Source: Larus michahellis (Eukaryota > Chordata > Aves > Charadriiformes > Laridae). From it: 64,000 bases of DNA. The DNA lies in the NCBI RefSeq assembly GCF_964199755.1, contig NC_133903.1, positions 56,116,739-56,180,738 of the forward strand. The letters run 5' to 3'. The notes beneath the pieces are model-generated. The model had not been told where the DNA came from and ran no database searches. It saw nothing but the letters and a program-made list of their open reading frames with translations. Positions 56,703-64,000 of the stretch are shown piece after piece; positions within the stretch are counted from its first letter, which is position 1; the number at the start of each line of letters is the position of its first letter. Both the position numbers and the translations under genes were made by a program.

Positions 56703-59700
56703 GAAGTTAAAAAACACATCATACACACAGTCTATGTAGGAAATTGAGCCCCAGCCCCTTGCTCACCCCACTGTCCCCGAGCAGAGGAAGGGAGAAAAGC
56801 CCAATGAAAGCATTGCCCCCATTGCTGACTCCTCACCAGCACCACGCATGGCTCCCTGCTGGACCACAACAGCACCTTCTCCTCTCCAGTCAGCGTAAGA
56901 CAAGCGTGAACCCTCCCTGCAGCGCCAGGAGTCAGAAAAAAGTGCACACCAGGGACAGGCTGCTCTGCTACACCGTCTCGTACACAACCGACAGACTACA
57001 GCCAGCGCGCACCCGCTGCGGCTGGACTGCTCCCCAGAGAGAAGCTTGGTTTTTGCAATGTGATGATAATAATAATAATAAAAAAAATCATAAAAAAAGC
57101 TTCCAGCAAAAAATTTCACTGAAGAGAAAATGGTAACTCAAGTAAAGGTTTAGATTAAAATTCGCTTTGTATCTGTCATTCATTTGGAACGCTTCAATTG
57201 TTCCATAGCTACTCAATTTGTCTATTCATTGGCATTTTTGTTAAACGTTAAATTTTGTTAATGCCTTAAAGGAACATTAAGTAACATGGATCAAGAACTC
57301 CGAATAATGAGGGCAGTCCTTTGAAAGCTAAATCCTAAGAAATGTGAGCTTCTCGCCTAATAAGTTGCTTAACTGGAACACATAAATAAATAAAGCATTT
57401 ACACAACACTTAACAGGCTGAGAATAGTTAGAAGTAAGTTTAGGCAGGTACGGGATTTTTCAAAGCAGCCCATTACAGGCGTTCGAGAGGATGAACGTCA
57501 CCTACTGTGGAAGTGTAAAGTTACCTACAGGACATTTAAACATTACTAGGATTGGCTAAAATTGGGCTTTTCTTGGTTTCTCGTTTTCAAAGCCTTCCTC
57601 CCCAGAAGGACAAGAGTGGTATGACGTGTTGCAAAATAGTTATTATGCCAGATATACCCCAGTCACCAGAAAGCAGATTTCTGAACCCGCCCCTGTAAAG
57701 CTAACAGAAGATAGATGCAGTATATATATAACTGTGTGTGCATATGTGTGTGTATATATATATATATGTACAATTAAGTATCAGATGCAGAATAGAAAGG
57801 TGGTTTTGCCTCATTTTTCCAGAGAGAACCTGAAAGAACTGAATCGTGGTCTTATGGTTGTAGACTGTAGCAGTTCTATACCAAGACGCCAAATATAAAG
57901 GTGACACTTCTCAACCGAGACCCTCCCTCCTAACGCCAAAGTACCCGACACAGGGCTACCGTGGAGCCTCCCCACGAGATGCTGAAAAACCCCAAACAAA
58001 CCCAAAGCAGGTAGAGAGATGAGTAGTTGAGGTGTGCTTTAATTTTGAGGGCTGGTTTTATGACAGCTACTGTAAGAGTCTGCGTGTGCAGGCACGATGA
58101 CAATTCAGTTTCTTGTCCTAGGAATGGGCAAGACATGACAAAACCGGCCATGCCTACAGCGCCCAGCTCAGAACCGTGTGAGAGAACCGAACATGGGAAC
58201 AGGCAACCAAACAGCTCACACAAAGGACAAGCGCTCGCCTCTAAACCGCCTGATTCCATACAGCACAAAACTGCTTAATAAAAAAACCAAACACTTAAAG
58301 TGAAGATAAAAATCGGACTTCAAACATACCTTCTTCTGCAGCCCAACGCTTGCCTCCCTTCCATTTTTCTGCCATTTTTCCAGCCAAAACAAGCAGAGTT
58401 TTAGACCTGTGTAGAAGCTATATTATAACTGAAATGTAACGCAGACACTAATTCCTCACGACAAAATGCAGTTTCCAAGTGCAGAATGGTTTCAGTGTAT
58501 GGCCCGTTACTGATCGCGACACTAGGAGCTTAAAGAAACCTTTAACAGAAGAGCAGGGCCAAAGTACTACGCGGCAAGATGAGCACCTGGGAATCAGCTT
58601 GGGCTGAGGGAGGGACGGGACATGGCTTGGGCAAATCTGAGAAGCTCAAGCACAGCAACATGCGAACAGTTAACATTCGTGACATACAATATAAACAACG
58701 CTTACAATAAATCCTTAAAGCTTCATCCATCTTTTTGCTATACCACACTGTTTTTATACCCCGTTAGAAGGAAAGGCATTTCTTTTAATATTAAATCTTC
58801 TACAAAATTCCCTTGACTCCCATGCTTTGCCCTTACACGCTATCAGTGTCTCTTTGGGAAAACAAACAAAAGGATTTCAGGCTGCTTTTTTCGACAGATA
58901 CAAACATGGGGGAGAAAAGTGCCCGTTTCTCTCCAAGCCCAGAGCTGAACACTGACATCATTCACCACTTGCGACTTACTAGTTTTTTTTCCCCTGAAGC
59001 ATTTCTGTCTAAATATTGAGCTGGGTTCTCCTTTATGAAAACACTTACTTTGAATTGTTCTCCCACGGAAATACTCGTGCAGATTTTTATTCTCTTGTGG
59101 GGGAGCCTTGGTCCCATCAGAATTAATAGCAAACCCCTAACTCTGGAAACAAAACAGGAAATTTCGTGCATTGTGATTCTATTTGTTGTCACTTCACACA
59201 TCATCCACCACTTCCACTATTTTGAGATGCAGAGCAATAGATCCAAAATAAGTTTCCCATGCAAGCATCAGAAATATACATAAGACTTTTAATATAAATA
59301 AATATACAAAAGCTTATGTGAATTTTACAGATGAGATGAACAGAAGTATTTCAGAGTCAGAGAACCATTTATTTATGGTGAATTTCTGGCTCCCTTGGAA
59401 ACAGCAGAACCAACTTTTAAACTAGTCCCAAACTCAAAGAACATTGTTTTGTTTAAAGACAAATATTTTGAGAATATATTTTGAATATTTTGAGAAGGAA
59501 GGCACTTATTCACAACGCACAAACATTTAAAAACCTACACAAACGTTAATAAGTGGCATGAATTCCTGAACAGACATTAAAAAAGTTACAATATGCATAT
59601 CATTAGTTTCCCATATGAAAACCATATATAAATTTTTGGTTACTAATAGCTTCATGCTTATTTTCACATTTATTTTACTGAGAACAATATATTGTAATTT

Positions 59701-59909
59701 GTAAACAGATAAATATTAATTCCTCTCTTAGCAGTCATTCAAAAGTTATCTGCACACACACAAAAAAGTTATTTTGGCACCTTTTAACACAGTGTCCACG
59801 TAAACATTTCTTCCTTCTACACACGCAGCCGCCACCAAATTTCTGTACCAAGTGCCCTTTGGTAAATCATTCACCCATCAAATAAATAAGCGGCTGAAGC
59901 AGGGTTCAG
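56703..59909. other. Intergenic DNA and probable DEPDC1 3' UTR
   Basis: AT-rich. It contains a GAT/AAT microsatellite at 57061-57088 and a TA/TG tract at 57718-57770. The part nearest 59909 should be DEPDC1 3' UTR. Minus-strand AATAAA hexamers lie at 59669-59674, 59368-59373 and 59086-59091, and I cannot tell which is used. Confidence 0.5.
57718..57770. repeat. TA/TG dinucleotide-rich tract
   Basis: TATATATATA, then GTGTGTGCATATGTGTGTG, then a further run of TA repeats. A compound microsatellite. Confidence 0.8.
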
Positions 59910-60050
59910 TTAATACCTCAGGCTACGAAATCTTGGTTTTCTTAGGCTAAGCATGGGTTGTTTGATGGTAGGTTTGTTCTCAAATAGCACTGCTTCGTTT
60001 TCTGTCGTTGGAAATCTGTTCTGGTAGATCAGAGGGTACTCCTTCTGAAA
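59910..60050 (-). CDS. DEPDC1: DEPDC1 last coding exon
   Basis: Acceptor TATTTTCTAG, then TTTCAGAAGGAGTACCC: FQKEYPLIYQNRFPTTENEA, TIKQPML and the terminal RFRSLRY, then TAA. Starting after the second AG (TTTCAG) would drop Phe-Gln. I prefer the upstream AG because FQKEYPL is the family sequence. Confidence 0.93.
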   Translation of the reverse strand, partial: FQKEYPLIYQNRFPTTENEAVLFENKPTIKQPMLSLRKPRFRSLRY

Positions 60051-63000
60051 CTAGAAAATATAAAAGCAAAAGTTAAATAAAACAGCAGACTCCACACAAA
60101 ACTCCGGCTGTGCAGGGCTTGAGCATGAATCACCTCGTAAGGATGCACATCAGCAGGAGGAGCAGGACTACCAGCATGTAAAGCAACTCTGCTGTGAGAC
60201 TTGACCAAAGCTGTAACCCTTTGTTCGCAACTGATAAACAACGAGCCAAATAGGAATTTTATCAGGCACCTCATCCTCTGTTAAAATGAGAAAAGCATCT
60301 TAGCTCATTTTATTCCCAAGGATTTTTAGCTGCTGTGACTGGAATAGCACGATGAGCGAAGAGGGTACCGCTCTGGCAGCCTGGATGCCCACTTGCAGTC
60401 GCTCACCACGCTGCTCATCAGCTGAGTGACAGCAACGCTGCTTCTCCTTTGAGCAGCAGGACCAGCGTTCCCCCCCTCCCGAGCCAGGCACGACAGCCCC
60501 CCTGCGAAGCCACACTGTCCAGCATCGCGCTCTATTCTGTTTATGTCTAGAAAGCTGTCTTTCGAGGATCACAATGATGTGTTTTACCCAAATGGAAGCA
60601 AAGACTGAGCATCTTTTGAAGGTATTCTCTCAGGAAAGCTTGCTACTTAACCCAGGGAGTTATTTTTCAATTCCTGCCGATATACAACTAAACAAAAATA
60701 TCTGGCTTTTGACATCTTGCCCGTTTCCTGCGCAAGGTCTCAAGGAGGAATAATGGTACCTACATCTATGCACCATCCAAAGCTTTCTGCTGATGGATTC
60801 AACCCACAGAAAATGACGCCATCCGTAGCTTTCAGCACTAACCCAACTTGGGCCTAACCCTCTAGAAAGTGCCACGCATTTGGCTTTCCCCAATTCGAAC
60901 TATCAAAACCGAATAATCACTCCAAAGAGTTGTGATTTCTCACACCACCGGCTATCCCAGCACAAACAGTAAGACTCTAATGATACAGCTCTGTGAATTT
61001 TAGGAATAAACTTTGCTAACACACAGGCCTTACAGTACAAGCTGCTTCTGGACTTTGGTGGCAACTCACCAAATATTTAAGTATGTGCTTCAAGTGTTAC
61101 TATTAGAGGATTTTAGTTTATTTCCTTCCTCCTTGCTTCACCTGCTTAAAGTGCTGCTGTGTATCACTTCTTACTGCTTGTTTACTCCAAGTGTTAATCG
61201 ACTGTAATTAACTACTCTTCTTTACACGCAGGAAGTTTTAATGAACTTGAACAAGAGTCCAGCCTTCATTTTTACGGGACCAGAAAGTTTTCATCACACA
61301 CATGAACGTCAGTGTTGCAGAAGCTGGAGGAGGGGCAGCAAAGAGAAAGCAATGTGCTAGCTCTGAAAAGCTGCTTTCTCAAATTTGAGTCACAAGACTC
61401 GCTTAGGAGATTCTAGGACAAGTACAATACTATTCAATTGGTCAGAAATACTTGCCAAAGGTTTTCTAAAAAAGAAAAAAAAAAAACCTCCAGTATTAAA
61501 TCCTGCCAGAATTGCTGTATTTTAGATTTAGTATTAGGCAATATGTTAGTAGGCCATAGAACTGCCAGATAATCTTGAGCAATATACATGTTACAAAACA
61601 CAAAGGTAAGTCCACAAAAAAGAATGTTTCAGAATTGTGGACAGATAGAGCTTGACCTCTTAAAGCAAGAAATCACCGCTTTTATTGCCGATTGGTTTTA
61701 AGCCCATCTACAGCATTTTAATGGCAACCTCGTATATGCAATGCACCACACGAAACCATGCTGTAATCCTATCGCACACTATGTAATGGAGAGCAGCGGC
61801 TTCGAATAATTTTATACTGGTTTTAAATCATTGTTTGAGCAGGGCTGCGGCCAGACAGTATGAAATGCTGTATCAGACACTGTCTTTAAATCCCAGTCAG
61901 AACATGCAATCAAACCCCATGAAACAGCTCTCTTCCATAAAACATGCATCTCTCTCCGTGCATTCTGCTCCTGTTCCGTACCGGGGTCTAGTGACTGAGA
62001 TCCTTCCCTCACAAAGGCATTTTCCAAAGTAGATGCAATATCCACCAAGTTCCTCACCTGTTTTAACTTCTTCTTTTTGTCTTTCACAGACAACTTTTTA
62101 TCTTTGATAATGTTCTCCAAGAGCTCTGCCACTGCAGCTTGAGAGGTAGAAACCTTTTGTTCTTCAAACTCCTGAGGAGTTATTTGTTTGCAGTATGAAT
62201 ACGTTGGCAATATGGCACAAATTTCTTCCTTTGGATATTTGCACTGAAACGAGAGGTGAAGAAGGGGTCTGCATATACTCAAATTATTATGTATTATTTC
62301 AGTAAGAAAGCACCTGACAAACACCCAAGCAAAGTAACTTACAGTGACATGACAAGTTGCAAAACGTTATGAAGTAGCCACTATCTATGACTGCACCAAC
62401 AGTCTAGTAGTTAAAGTTTGCATTCAAAATACAGTGGTTTCATTTGCCATTTTCCCATTCCACCTTCAGAAGAAATACTCTGCAGTTAGCAAATGAACTT
62501 CTGCCATGCCACCAACCTGAGCCATCTTCATGTATTCTATGTGATTTCGCACTGCAACCTGCAGGTAAGTCGGTACTTTAAATATTTCCTGTTGATGGTC
62601 CATTAGAAAGGAAACTAATCGTGTAGAAAGCAGCTCATCGAGATCTACTTCTTCTGCACAGCACAGCACACAGCGAGAAAACGTCTGTATCATCTAGAAG
62701 TGTTTAGCAGATCATTAGTACGCGCCGGTGAGGGATCTGCCTGCTTTCCAGTCTGCACAATGAATTCTCCAGTACCAACTTTCATTGCAATCTCTCTTGC
62801 CTGCACCACTGGTCAAGAGAGGAGGAAAACCGATTATAATTTTTTCCTCATCTGAAATAATTTCTTATAACCTGGCACTTGTACTTTTTTTGAATTGAAC
62901 AGCACTTTCAATTAAGAAATACATATTTTAAAGTAGTAATAAGAAAAAGTCTTCCCCTGTAGAAAAGCGTACATCTTCAATTAGCATTTTGAGACAAGTG

Positions 63001-64000
63001 AGATGATAAAAAGAACCTGCAGAGCCAACGTAGCCAAGATCTAATGCACACCAAGAGCCAGTTTTAAATACCTCTAAACCCCATTTTTATAGCTTTCATA
63101 TTTCCAGTTTTTAGTAGGCTTATTTTAAATTAGCATGTGCAGGTACTTTGTTGCTACATCTAATCTTGTTTGACAAGAACTTTTAGTTGTTCCAATGAAA
63201 GCTTAAATTCAGATCTTGAAGCTAGTCTTTAAACTCAATAGGCAGAAAATTTACTTCTTTGGAACCGTTTTTGTCATAACTTCACATACACAAATGTTTA
63301 GCTCAAAAAAAGGTTTTCTACAGACACTTTGTCAACACCTTTTAAGTTAAATGGCAGTTGGGTGAGAAGTCAGACTAAACAATTATTTCCATTCCTTTAA
63401 GAAATTCCCTTCTCCTCCCAAAGTAAACAAAAGCAATACCAATATTTGAAATACATTAGGATGGAGACAAGAAAGCGCTTGCTTCAAGTCAGATTTTTGT
63501 AAATATTCTGGAGATAAAAAATCTGCCCGTTAATCACTATTTAATTGCAATAAGACAAGAACCTCCAGCAGAGAATACTGCTGGTATTCTCAGCATTACT
63601 TCAGCTGAGTTCTTAAAACAATAGGTACGCTGAACTCGTGATTCTCTTACCAAAGAACGTGTGCCCATCGCATCGTGCAGTCGCGGCATATCAACATTTT
63701 CACTGAGCCGGGAGATCATACGCATTAGGAGCTGAATCTTTCTACGATTTGGTGGTGGAAGCAACAAACAACATATTTGTAGTGCTTCAACAGCAATTCT
63801 TTCTAAGTGAGGCTGAAGGAGGTCTACAAGTTAATTGCAAAGACGGCTGTCATTAGCATTTGAACAAACTTTCAGGATACTTTCATCTTGGTACAAGAAA
63901 TCTCATTTTTTTCAATAATGATAATCTACGTTTCATAGAAATCAGCTGTAACATAGTAGATAACGTTATGCGGCCTTTTTGTGTGTGGTCATCTTCAATT
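59910..64000 (-). CDS. DEPDC1: DEP domain-containing protein 1, C-terminal part (gene runs off the right edge)
   Basis: Four coding exons give the last 225 or so residues. DEPDC1 is a mitosis-associated protein with an N-terminal DEP domain and a RhoGAP-like region, reported to act in transcriptional repression. The visible part shows ALQICCLLLPPPNRRKIQLL, NVDMPRLHDAMGTRSL, FSRCVLCCAEEVDLDELL, VSFLMDHQQEIFKVP, LPTYSYCKQITPQEFEEQKV, STSQAAVAELLENIIKDKK and TIKQPML near the end. These follow the vertebrate DEPDC1 order closely. The DEP domain lies outside the window. Exon phases are consistent and there are no internal stops. The last codons read FRSLRY then TAA. Confidence 0.95.
62058..62243 (-). 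CDS. DEPDC1: DEPDC1 second-last coding exon
   Basis: Acceptor CTCGTTTCAG, donor AAACAG|GTGAGG, 62 codons. Encodes LPTYSYCKQITPQEFEEQKV, the acidic/lysine-rich coiled segment LLENIIKDKKLSVKDKKKK and LKQ. Confidence 0.95.
62517..62693 (-). CDS. DEPDC1: DEPDC1 third-last coding exon
   Basis: Acceptor CACTTCTAG, donor GCTCAG|GTTGGT, 59 codons in phase 0. Encodes MIQTFSRCVLCCAEEVDLDE to HIEYMKMAQ. Confidence 0.95.
63651..63823 (-). CDS. DEPDC1: DEPDC1 fourth-last coding exon
   Basis: Acceptor TTAACTTGTAG, donor TCTTTG|GTAAGA. It starts in phase 1 (second base of an Asp codon). Encodes LLQPHLERIAVEALQICC, LLPPPNRRKIQLLMRMISR and HDAMGTRSL. Bases 63824-64000 look like intron. Confidence 0.93.

Overview
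The window is vertebrate nuclear DNA and almost certainly avian. It holds spliced genes with GT-AG introns, many 5'-truncated CR1 LINE fragments and one almost complete CR1. Its RPE65 reading frame matches the bird form of the protein. I cannot name the species. There is no prokaryotic, plastid or viral sequence that I can recognise.

Layout. Positions 1-4470 hold a small CR1 tail and a nearly complete but broken CR1 (esterase-type ORF1, then endonuclease and reverse transcriptase ORF2). Positions 4.5-29.3 kb are non-coding as far as I can tell, apart from one weak exon-like stretch near 5.0 kb and three CR1 fragments. A CpG island at 29.36-30.19 kb opens a plus-strand gene (coding exons 30301-43217) that I reconstructed exon by exon. 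It encodes a 611-residue paralogue of the beta subunit of methylcrotonyl-CoA carboxylase (MCCC2-like). RPE65, the retinoid isomerohydrolase of the visual cycle, follows on the minus strand (start codon 53285, stop 44047, 14 coding exons, 533 residues), tail to tail with the MCCC2-like gene. After about 6.6 kb of intergenic DNA, the last four coding exons of DEPDC1 lie on the minus strand (63823 down to 59910). The rest of DEPDC1 is beyond the right edge. From memory, RPE65 and DEPDC1 have the same order and orientation in human.

The three genes are not a functional unit. RPE65 acts in retinal pigment epithelium, DEPDC1 is a mitotic/transcription-associated protein, and the MCCC2-like protein is predicted to be mitochondrial. 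The most interesting item is the MCCC2-like gene. Its reading frame is intact and its N-terminal carboxyltransferase motifs are conserved, but the glycine-rich motifs of its C-terminal half have been replaced. This suggests a retained protein with altered or lost catalysis. Other points of note are a 28-bp tandem duplication that copies one of its splice donors, a CR1 tail that forms the acceptor region of RPE65 exon 7, and an 18-bp duplication of the RPE65 TATA-like element.
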